Shown: piece after piece, positions 6,508-14,392 of the stretch
Layout: every line of letters begins with the position of its first letter
How positions within the stretch are numbered: the stretch's first letter is position 1
NCBI GenBank assembly: GCA_020861185.1
Contig: JAJBSV010000015.1
Span: 1 to 36,392 of the forward strand
Length of the DNA stretch: 36,392 bases
DNA from: Ruminococcus sp.
GTDB lineage: Bacteria > Bacillota > Clostridia > Oscillospirales > Ruminococcaceae
Reading direction: 5' to 3'
Translations under genes and position numbers: made by a program
Notes under the pieces: generated by a model
The model's database searches: none
What the model was told of the DNA's origin: nothing
Seen by the model: the letters and a program-made list of their open reading frames with translations, nothing else

Positions 6508-6535
6508 CCGCCCGAATCTGAAGTAATAAGGACGG
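6494..6535 (-). terminator. terminator of antisense RNA 2
   Basis: On the minus strand CCGTCC (6535-6530) pairs with GGGCGG (6513-6508), one G-U pair, followed by TTATTTCTTTTT. As in copy 1, the T-tract is the complement of the toxin's lysine codons. It is also the first terminator downstream of htrA. Confidence 0.65.
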
Positions 6536-6617
6536 CTGATTTCCAAATTTAGTGTTGGGTCTGCAAACCCGCACATATGAGGTCAAGCCGGAACTGTTAC
6601 CGCAGTTCCGCTTTCTT
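6494..6617 (-). ncRNA. antisense RNA antitoxin 2
   Basis: A predicted RNA of about 120 nt against the 3' end of toxin 2 mRNA. Near its 5' end is a strong hairpin (GCGGAACTG with CAGTTCCG, plus-strand 6593-6611), and further on a GGGT-ttgcag-ACCC hairpin whose TTTGCAGA sequence is also present in antisense RNA 1, so it may be a shared contact loop. Ends are inferred from promoter and terminator. Confidence 0.75.
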
Positions 6618-6623
6618 GTCTTA

Positions 6624-6652
6624 ATTATACCCCATCACTGTTGCTTTGTCAA
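6624..6652 (-). promoter_or_regulatory. promoter of antisense RNA 2
   Basis: On the minus strand TTGACA (6652-6647) and TATAAT (6629-6624), 17-base spacer, both perfect. The -35 overlaps the toxin mRNA terminator. Confidence 0.9.
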
Positions 6653-6664
6653 CAGCTATTTTTT
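6638..6664 (+). terminator. terminator of toxin 2 mRNA
   Basis: CTGTTG (6638-6643) and CAACAG (6650-6655) stem with a T-rich tail running up to the htrA stop codon. Shorter stem than in copy 1. Confidence 0.75.
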
Positions 6665-8054
6665 ATTCCTCCGTCTCCTGAATCGAGCTTGTCGTGTCCT
6701 CTTCAAGCTTGAAGGTTATCTCAAACTCAGTCCAGTTGCCGTCGTCGTCCATGCGGAGGCATGTGGCGGTTACTTCGTCGCCGGGGCTCAGCTCGAAGAT
6801 TATCGCATAGACATCGTCCGCAGATGTAACCTTGATGCCGTTCATTTCTGTGATGACGTCGTCGACCTGCAGGTCGGTGTTCGAGATGTCGCAGGTTTCG
6901 TCGATTTCGGCGATATAGAGACCGGTGGGAAGACCATAGATGTCCGCCATGGTGTCGGAAATAGCGTAGAAGCTGATGCCGACCTTGGGACGCCCGAGGA
7001 TTCCGCCGTTTTCGATGAGCTCTTCCAGAATCGGAATTGCGGCGTTGATTGAGATTGCAAAGCCGATGTTGTCATATTCGACAGCCTCAAGCTTCGACGA
7101 GGTGATGCCGACGACCTGTCCCCACATGTTGACAAGCGCGCCGCCCGAGTTGCCGGGGTTGATGGCGGCGTCAATCTGGATGCACTCCATGCTGATGTTG
7201 TCCGACTCGACGCTTATCATGCGGTTCAATCCCGAAACGATGCCCGTCGTGACGGTCGATTCAAGACCGGCGGGGGAGCCGAGCGTGACAACCTGTTCGC
7301 CGAGCTCGAGCTGGTCGGAATCTCCGAACTGAGCGGGAGTCAGGTCGGTGGCGTTTATCTTGAGAACCGCCAGGTCCGTTCTCGAATCGCTTCCGACAAC
7401 GGTGGCGTTATATTCCGAGCCGTCATAGAGGCGGACGAGAATCGTTAAATCCGCATCCTCGATGACGTGCGCGTTTGTGATGATATAACCGTCCGAGGTC
7501 ATGATGATGCCGGAGCCCTGCGAATAGGACGCAAAGATGGTGTTTCCTGTGTATGCCTCGATGGTCACGATAGAGGGCAAGCAGGTCTGCGCGACGCCCT
7601 CGACGGTGTATCTTCCGTCGTCCTGATAATACTTTTCCTCAAGCTCTTCGTGCTGAACCGTCGGAATCGTGAAGGTCTGTAAGTTTCCTGTGCCGTTAAT
7701 CATGTTTTTAATCCAGCCGGAGCCAAATACGGCATGCGCCGTAACAAAGAACAGCACTACAAACAGCACAAAGAAGAAGAGAAAACACTTGAGGAAGGTG
7801 TGACTGCTACGCCTGACTGATCCTATCGGCTTCGGGAGATAGTCGAGGTTTGCAACCTCGTCATAAGCGAGCTCCCTCAGTTCATCCTCAACCGACTGCT
7901 CCTCGCGGACCTTCTTTTTCTTCATGGGAATCTCCTTCGGCAGAGGCTCCGTATAGGTGGGAGCCTCTTCAGCGACGGGCTCTTCTGCCGGAGTAATTTC
8001 GGGTGATTCTATGGTTTCATTCTTTATTTCATTCTCTGGGGTAAATTCGTTCAT
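6663..8054 (-). CDS. htrA: HtrA/DegP-like membrane serine protease
   Basis: A 463-residue S1C protease. Residues 1-86 are cytoplasmic and acidic; one transmembrane helix (about 87-108) anchors the protein; the trypsin-like domain follows, with the catalytic triad His196 (TNAHV), Asp227 (TDLAVLKI) and Ser303 (GNSGGA); a PDZ domain occupies about 345-455. This is the usual Gram-positive HtrA layout, which degrades or refolds damaged envelope proteins outside the membrane. It is the last gene of an operon with the response regulator and the acidic protein. No terminator is visible between its stop and the antisense RNA 2 gene, so read-through into that RNA is possible. Confidence 0.95.
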   Translation of the reverse strand: MNEFTPENEIKNETIESPEITPAEEPVAEEAPTYTEPLPKEIPMKKKKVREEQSVEDELRELAYDEVANLDYLPKPIGSVRRSSHTFLKCFLFFFVLFVVLFFVTAHAVFGSGWIKNMINGTGNLQTFTIPTVQHEELEEKYYQDDGRYTVEGVAQTCLPSIVTIEAYTGNTIFASYSQGSGIIMTSDGYIITNAHVIEDADLTILVRLYDGSEYNATVVGSDSRTDLAVLKINATDLTPAQFGDSDQLELGEQVVTLGSPAGLESTVTTGIVSGLNRMISVESDNISMECIQIDAAINPGNSGGALVNMWGQVVGITSSKLEAVEYDNIGFAISINAAIPILEELIENGGILGRPKVGISFYAISDTMADIYGLPTGLYIAEIDETCDISNTDLQVDDVITEMNGIKVTSADDVYAIIFELSPGDEVTATCLRMDDDGNWTEFEITFKLEEDTTSSIQETEE

Positions 8055-8081
8055 AAGTGATATTGCCTTTCCGAAAATCGC

Positions 8082-9017
8082 TTAATCGTCGTCCTTCCTG
8101 TCAAGCAGCTTTACAGCCGCGGCGGTAGCCGCAACGATAGCGCCGACCTGCAGAAGGGTACGGGTATTGACACTGACGGTGTGATCGTTCTTTTTGGGCT
8201 TCTTGGCGGTCTTGACGGCAGTCTTCTTGACTGTGGTTTTCTGGGGCTTCTTGTATAACTCGGGATATTTATATGCCGGAGTTTCCTCTTCGGCGAAATA
8301 TCTGTCGTCATATTCATAGTTGAAATCCGTTTCTTCGTTCTCGGGCTCGTTCGCTTCGGCGGCTTTAGCCTGCTCGGCTCTTGCCTGTTCGAGAGAATCG
8401 ACGGTCTTTTCCATGCTGTCAAGCTTTTCAAGAAGTCTCTGGAGCTCTTCGTGAAGAGAATTGTCTGCACCGGCATCCTCGGCGGGAGCTTCTTCGGGAG
8501 CCTCTTCGATTTCTACGGTCTCGAGTTCTTCCGGCTCGGCAGGCTCAGCGACGGTCTCGTCGTCGAGACTGATATCATCGATGCTTTCGTCGGAGAATGA
8601 GATGTTCACGTCGGGAACATATTCCACGGGAGCAGCCTCCGGCTCGGTTTCCGGTTCTACCTCGGGCTCAGCAGGAGCTTCCGGCTCGGGAATCTCTTCG
8701 GGAGCTTCTTCGACAATCGGCTCGGGCTCAGGTTCCGCAACGGGTTCCGGTTCCGGCTCAGGCTCTGCGATAGCTTCGATAGCTTCGACAGCTTCCGCAA
8801 CGGGTTCGGGCTCGGGAGTAACTTCCTCGGCTACGGGCTCTTCGGGCACAGCTTCCTCGGGAACGGGCTCTTCCGTTATGGGCTCCTCAAAAGTAGGCTC
8901 TTCAGCTACTGCTTCGGCTTTTGCTTCTTCCTGAGCTTTCTTTTCTTCTTCCAGCTTCTTCTGAAGCTCCTCCTGCTTTTTTGTCAACGGGAAATCTTCG
9001 TCAAAGAAATCTATCAT
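8082..9017 (-). CDS. acidic Glu/Pro-rich C-terminally anchored protein
   Basis: A 311-residue low-complexity protein. It opens with MIDFFDEDFPLTKKQ, then a Lys/Glu helix (about 13-38), then a long array of degenerate EEP/EPxxEE units to about residue 165, an acidic middle, a predicted coiled coil (about 186-212), a Lys-rich linker and a single hydrophobic helix at about 287-305 with the tail DRKDDD. It looks like a tail-anchored cytoplasmic protein. Its start overlaps the response regulator stop (ATGA) and htrA follows 27 bases later. No family recognised; repeat-driven length variation between strains is likely. Confidence 0.75.
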   Translation of the reverse strand: MIDFFDEDFPLTKKQEELQKKLEEEKKAQEEAKAEAVAEEPTFEEPITEEPVPEEAVPEEPVAEEVTPEPEPVAEAVEAIEAIAEPEPEPEPVAEPEPEPIVEEAPEEIPEPEAPAEPEVEPETEPEAAPVEYVPDVNISFSDESIDDISLDDETVAEPAEPEELETVEIEEAPEEAPAEDAGADNSLHEELQRLLEKLDSMEKTVDSLEQARAEQAKAAEANEPENEETDFNYEYDDRYFAEEETPAYKYPELYKKPQKTTVKKTAVKTAKKPKKNDHTVSVNTRTLLQVGAIVAATAAAVKLLDRKDDD

Positions 9018-9739
9018 GGCTTTTTCCTTTCCTGTTCTTTACCGGCGTCCGGGCTGTCAAGCTCGAACTTGTATCCGACGCTCCATACCGTCGTAAGCTT
9101 CCAATGTGCTGATACTCCGTCAATCTTCTTGCGGAGTCTCTCTATGTGGACGTCAATCGTCCGTGAGCTTCCGTAATAGTCGTACCCCCAGACCTCGTCA
9201 AGGAGCTGGTCGCGGTTGAACACCGTGTTCGGGTGCGACGCCATATAGTACAGCAGTTCGAGCTCCTTCGGGGGAGTGGGGATAATCTCGCCCTTGACCT
9301 TGAGCTCATAGCGGTTCATGTCGATGTCCAAGCCCTCATAGTGAATCTCTTTCGATTGAGAGCTCGGCTTCGATAGCCCGTATCTTCTGAGTACTGCCTT
9401 TACTCTTGCGGCGACCTCACGGGTGTCGAACGGCTTTACGATGTAGTCGTCCGCTCCGAGCTCGAGTCCCAATACTTTATCGAATATCTCCGATTTCGAG
9501 GTTATGAATATAATAGGAATGTCGGACTTCTTTCGTATCTCGCGGCAGACCTGCCAGCCGTCGACCGAGGGGAACGTCACTTCGAGGAGAACAAGGTCCG
9601 GCTTGAGAGCGGAGAACTGCACAAGTCCCTCTTCGCCGTCAAGGGCAATCATCACGCTGTAGCCCTCTTTTTCGAGGCTGAGGCGAACAAGCTCGCAAAT
9701 ATTTCTGTCACTGTCTATTATAAGAACTCTTCCGCTCAC
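9014..9739 (-). CDS. OmpR/PhoB-type response regulator lacking the phospho-Asp
   Basis: A 241-residue regulator with an N-terminal receiver domain (about 4-115) and a C-terminal winged-helix DNA-binding domain (about 140-233). Start chosen as GTG 9739 because GGGAG lies nine bases upstream; a TTG at 9748 abuts that site. In the receiver, the conserved Thr80 (FITS) and Lys102 (VKPF) are present, but the phospho-acceptor position 53 is Glu (LLEVTFPSVDG) and the second acidic-pocket residue is Ser10 (IIDSD). It therefore probably cannot be phosphorylated in the normal way and may be always active. No histidine kinase gene is nearby. First gene of the operon with the acidic protein and htrA, an arrangement recalling WalR operons that end in an HtrA gene. 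Confidence 0.93.
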   Translation of the reverse strand: MSGRVLIIDSDRNICELVRLSLEKEGYSVMIALDGEEGLVQFSALKPDLVLLEVTFPSVDGWQVCREIRKKSDIPIIFITSKSEIFDKVLGLELGADDYIVKPFDTREVAARVKAVLRRYGLSKPSSQSKEIHYEGLDIDMNRYELKVKGEIIPTPPKELELLYYMASHPNTVFNRDQLLDEVWGYDYYGSSRTIDVHIERLRKKIDGVSAHWKLTTVWSVGYKFELDSPDAGKEQERKKP

Positions 9740-9785
9740 AAATACCAACTCCCTTCGGAAGCGATCACATAAATATCTATCCTAT

Positions 9786-9814
9786 ATTATAGACTATAAT
9801 TCGCTCTTTTTCAA
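9786..9814 (-). promoter_or_regulatory. promoter of the response regulator-htrA operon
   Basis: On the minus strand TTGAAA (9814-9809) and TATAAT (9791-9786) with a 17-base spacer. Confidence 0.75.
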
Positions 9815-10006
9815 GAGTTTCTGTGATTTTTGTTGCCAAAAGATTAATAAAAGCTAAAACAGAGCTCTGTGACAGAGCTTTAACATTCTGTTCTGAATTT
9901 AAACGTTATTTCCGATTTTGATGGTGCAAGTTGGGAATTTTTAATCGGAATCGAGCCCGACTTGTTGTGCAAACCGCCAAAAATCGAGTTTTCACCCAAA
10001 TATCCC

Positions 10007-10034
10007 TTGATTTTTCCGCAGGGCGTGGTACAAT
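10007..10034 (+). promoter_or_regulatory. groESL promoter
   Basis: TTGATT (10007-10012) and TACAAT (10029-10034), 16-base spacer, immediately upstream of the CIRCE operator. Confidence 0.7.
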
Positions 10035-10038
10035 AGAT

Positions 10039-10065
10039 TTAGCACTCGGGAGCGAAGAGTGCCAA
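10039..10065 (+). promoter_or_regulatory. CIRCE operator (HrcA binding site)
   Basis: TTAGCACTC (10039-10047), nine bases, then GAGTGCCAA (10057-10065): the CIRCE inverted repeat with one base off consensus in the right arm. It overlaps the expected transcription start, so HrcA should repress groESL until heat or unfolded protein relieves it. Confidence 0.95.
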
Positions 10066-10107
10066 AACTAAGATTTTTAATTATAATCCATAAAGGAGGA
10101 AACATTC

Positions 10108-10392
10108 ATGACATTAAAACCGTTATTTGATCGTGTTGTTGTCAAGATGACCGAAGCTGAGGAAACCACAAAGGGCGGAATCATCCTCACAGCATCAGCA
10201 AAAGAAAAGCCTCAGGTAGCTGAGGTTGTAGCAGTAGGAGACGGCTCCCCGAGAGACGGCAAGGAAACCGCTATGAAGGTTTCTGTTGGTGACAAGGTTC
10301 TTCTTTCCAAGTATTCTGGAACCGAAGTCAAGGTTGACGGAGAAGAGTATACTATAGTAAGTATGGGCGATATTCTCGCAGTAGTAGAGTAA
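10108..10392 (+). CDS. groES: GroES co-chaperonin
   Basis: A 94-residue protein of normal length that forms the heptameric lid of GroEL. Recognisable are LFDRVVVK at the N-terminus, the mobile loop (ETTKGGIILTASAKEKP, about 19-35), VGDKVLLSKYSGTEVKVDGEEY and the closing GDILAVVE. ATG 10108 follows AAGGAGG. 33 bases before groEL, with no terminator between them. Confidence 0.97.
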   Translation: MTLKPLFDRVVVKMTEAEETTKGGIILTASAKEKPQVAEVVAVGDGSPRDGKETAMKVSVGDKVLLSKYSGTEVKVDGEEYTIVSMGDILAVVE

Positions 10393-12057
<1,665 letters not shown>

Positions 12058-12095
12058 TCCGATATCACAGGTAGCAAGTAAACCGCCATATATAG

Positions 12096-12137
12096 AATCC
12101 GCCGTTCTCTATCAAAAGGGGACGGCGGATTTCTTTT
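12096..12137 (+). terminator. groESL terminator
   Basis: Stem AATCCGCCGT (12096-12105) with ACGGCGGATT (12122-12131), loop of 16 bases, then TCTTTTC. Confidence 0.85.
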
Positions 12138-12184
12138 CTGATAAAATACGACAATCCAGACGGGAATGTATAGAAAATCATGGG

Positions 12185-12261
12185 TTGTGCAACATGCACA
12201 AAAAACGGGTTTTTATTTGTGCAAGTTGTCAATAGAAACCGAGGACGATTTGTGTTATAAT
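12185..12261 (+). promoter_or_regulatory. promoter region of the surface protein gene
   Basis: An extended -10 element TGTTATAAT lies at 12253-12261; no good -35 sits 17 bases upstream. Upstream are TTGTGC-aacat-GCACAA (12185-12201) and another TTGTGCAA (12217-12224), possible regulator half-sites. Confidence 0.5.
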
Positions 12262-12297
12262 AAATCTCGCCAAATACTTTTAGGAGGTATTATAATA

Positions 12298-14010
12298 ATG
12301 AAGAGGCTAATTGGTATTATCTGCGTAGTTCTGGCTTTGACCATGGCTATGACAGCTATCTCATTCGCCGCAACAGCAGACATCGTAAACGAGTCTGTTG
12401 AGGGAACCGCCACTGTTGACGGTACCAAGGACGAGGCTTATGACGCCGCTACTGCTCTTGAATTCGTTCAGAAGGGCTCTAGCAATGGCGGAAGCGAAGT
12501 TCTCAGCGAACCGATAGGACGCGCATACATCATTAACGACGCTGAGTGGGTATACGTTTGGTTTGAGGTCTATGATGACTCTCTTGATCAGGGCTCAGCT
12601 AACACCTATGAGCAGGACTCTGTTGAGTTCTTCTGGATGGACAACAACTCCAAGTATCAGCTCCGTGTCCGTTACGACGGCTCTATCAGTGCTGATACCG
12701 GCTCCGACTGGGCTGACAAGGGTGCTGAGTTCGTTGCTGTTATCACCGACAACGGTTTCGCTGTAGAAGCCAAGTTCCCGATCACCGACGTTAAGGACAA
12801 TCAGATCGAAATGACCTTGCAGATCAACGCCTGCTCCGACGGTAGCCGTGATTACACCTGCTACATCCTCGGCAATGACGACGCTGATAACGCATATCAG
12901 AGAACCAGCCGTGACACCGATTACGATGTTTGGTGGACTTTGACCCTCGCAGGTGAATTCGAAGACACCAGAGTTGAGACTGCTGACCAGCCGCTCGAGC
13001 TCACCGCTAGCAACTATGCGGAAGTTCAGGCTGTTCCGTTCCACGTTCAGGGCTACATGCAGGATCATGTAAACTGGTCTTGGAACTCTGCCGGAACCTA
13101 CACCACCGGCGTTCTGGGTGACACCCTCGAAATTTCCTGGGATTACGATGCTTATTCATTCGACGGTTATCTTTCTTCCGATAACACCACTGAGTGGACA
13201 TCCAACCCGACATTCGCTATTTCCGTCGGTGACGGTGGATATCTCCAGCTTCCTGATGGCGCCGAAGTAGGCGACACCGGTGATTCTGCAAGATACAGCT
13301 TCACCTATTCCGACATCACCATCACCGCTACCGGCTACGACGATGTAGTCATCTCCGGCGGCACCATTGATGCAACCAGATTCACAATCAAGCAGGAGAG
13401 TGGCTATACCTCCGGTACTTCCAAGGATATCGACCTTCTCTCCGGCATTCTCTCTCAGACTGGTCTTACTCTCGAACAGTTCGCTACCGAGTATCTCCCG
13501 AACCTTACAAACATTTCCTACAGCATCACCTTCGACGCTTATGAGCTCGTAACTGTTGCTGACATCGAAGCATTCCTCGTTGAACTCGATGCAGAGGACG
13601 AAGAGGTCGTGGCTTCCTTGCAGGAATACATAGACAGAGTTGACGCCGCTGAGGAAATCATCAACAGCGAAGAGTCCACCCTCGAAGAGAAGGAAGACGC
13701 TCTTGACGATGCCAAGAAGGCTGCTAACCGTGCAACCAAGGCTGCTGAGGATTATCCGAAGGCAGAAGCTGCTGCTCAGGAACTTCAGGACAGAGTAACC
13801 GAACTCACCGCTACAGTTGAGGCTGCTCAGGCAGCTGCTGAGCCCGCTGAAGAGGTTGTTGAGGATGAAGACACTTCCGCTGACACCAGCTCATCTTCAA
13901 GCTCCAGCTCAAGCTCTACCGGAGTTGTAGTTGGAATCATCATTGTTATCGTAGTAATCGTTGTCGTTGTCGTCGTAGTAGTCGTCACCGGCAAGAAAAA
14001 GAAGAAGTAA
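12298..14010 (+). CDS. exported surface protein, CBM9/DOMON-like domain, C-terminal anchor
   Basis: A 570-residue protein. It has a Sec signal peptide (about 1-24, cleavage after SFA), then a beta-sandwich domain like CBM9 (about 30-225; VDGTKDEAYDAA, YIINDAEWVYVWFEVYDDSL and DSVEFFWMDNN fit that family), a second beta-rich region (about 235-410), a helical coiled-coil region (about 425-530) rich in Glu, Ala and Lys, a run of ten serines, a transmembrane helix of almost only Val and Ile, and five final lysines. ATG 12298 has AGGAGG upstream and begins the signal peptide; the longer frame from 12166 is untranslated leader. Likely membrane-anchored with its binding domain outside. The ligand is unknown. 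Codon choice suggests high expression. Confidence 0.8.
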   Translation: MKRLIGIICVVLALTMAMTAISFAATADIVNESVEGTATVDGTKDEAYDAATALEFVQKGSSNGGSEVLSEPIGRAYIINDAEWVYVWFEVYDDSLDQGSANTYEQDSVEFFWMDNNSKYQLRVRYDGSISADTGSDWADKGAEFVAVITDNGFAVEAKFPITDVKDNQIEMTLQINACSDGSRDYTCYILGNDDADNAYQRTSRDTDYDVWWTLTLAGEFEDTRVETADQPLELTASNYAEVQAVPFHVQGYMQDHVNWSWNSAGTYTTGVLGDTLEISWDYDAYSFDGYLSSDNTTEWTSNPTFAISVGDGGYLQLPDGAEVGDTGDSARYSFTYSDITITATGYDDVVISGGTIDATRFTIKQESGYTSGTSKDIDLLSGILSQTGLTLEQFATEYLPNLTNISYSITFDAYELVTVADIEAFLVELDAEDEEVVASLQEYIDRVDAAEEIINSEESTLEEKEDALDDAKKAANRATKAAEDYPKAEAAAQELQDRVTELTATVEAAQAAAEPAEEVVEDEDTSADTSSSSSSSSSSTGVVVGIIIVIVVIVVVVVVVVVTGKKKKK

Positions 14011-14044
14011 TTCCGATTAGCCGATAATAGATAGACCCTAAAAG

Positions 14045-14080
14045 AAATGCCGCCATCCAATCGGATGGTGGCATTTTTGT
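14045..14080 (+). terminator. terminator of the surface protein gene
   Basis: A 14-bp stem (14045-14058 with 14063-14076, one G-U pair), loop AATC, then T-rich TTTTG. Confidence 0.85.
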
Positions 14081-14082
14081 GA

Positions 14083-14221
14083 AAACCCCTCCACCGTGCT
14101 TCGCACGGTCCCCCTCCCCTTTCAGGGAAGACTTATTATCGTTTTATCAAAAGCTTGTAAAGAGGCAGAAAAAGGCTCCCCTGAAAGGGGAGCTGTCACG
14201 CGTAGCGTGACTGAGGGGTTT
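14083..14221. mobile_element. palindromic MITE-like element
   Basis: A 139-bp non-coding element with terminal inverted repeats AAACCCCTC / GAGGGGTTT. Inside each end is a small hairpin (CCGTGC-ttc-GCACGG on the left, GTCACGC-gta-GCGTGAC on the right) and then a longer complementary block (CTCCCCTTTCAGGG / CCCTGAAAGGGGAG). A related half-element is at 21011-21064. Such structures are miniature inverted-repeat elements moved by an unlinked transposase or REP-like repeats; which one cannot be told here. Confidence 0.75.
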
Positions 14222-14243
14222 CCGTCAGTTTAAAATCTTTTGA

Positions 14244-14273
14244 TTGACTTTCCGGTTTCCGATGTGCTAAAAT
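14244..14273 (+). promoter_or_regulatory. promoter of the MATE gene
   Basis: TTGACT (14244-14249) and TAAAAT (14268-14273), 18-base spacer, TG extension at 14265-14266. RNA start near 14280. Confidence 0.7.
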
Positions 14274-14293
14274 CCAAAAGTCGAACAGCGAAG

Positions 14294-14330
14294 GAAGCGT
14301 AGAATCACGACAGGTTCTGCGCTTCTTTTT
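14294..14330 (+). terminator. leader terminator (possible attenuator) before the MATE gene
   Basis: GAAGCGTAGAA (14294-14305 region) pairs over 11 bp with TTCTGCGCTTC (14315-14325), then TTTTT. It sits only ~15 bases after the predicted RNA start and ~60 bases before the MATE start, so it would stop most transcripts unless overcome. Confidence 0.6.
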
Positions 14331-14392
14331 GTGCGTTTATGGGATATATTCGCCATATTCGACAAATTATGTATCTTGAAGGAGTCAATCTA

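Larger units (their letters stand above)
9740..10107. other. divergent regulatory region between response regulator and groES
   Basis: Besides the two promoters and CIRCE, it contains a perfect 12-bp palindrome (ACAGAGCTCTGT, 9859-9870) with a partial repeat CAGAGCT directly after it, and a separated inverted repeat TTCCGATT (9910-9917) / AATCGGAA (9943-9950). No open reading frame of note. The role of the repeats is unknown. Confidence 0.5.

Noticed and set aside
5221-6664. Prophage remnant, because the small peptides resemble holin-like toxins
   Set aside because: No phage structural, integrase or lysis gene is nearby and each peptide has its own antisense RNA, which fits type I toxin-antitoxin loci better.
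8461-8934. Ser/Gly/Ala-rich plus-strand frame
   Set aside because: Produced by the reverse complement of the repetitive Glu/Pro codons of the acidic protein; no independent signals.
14083-14221. CRISPR array
   Set aside because: The repeats are two inverted arms, not regularly spaced direct repeats, and there are no cas genes.
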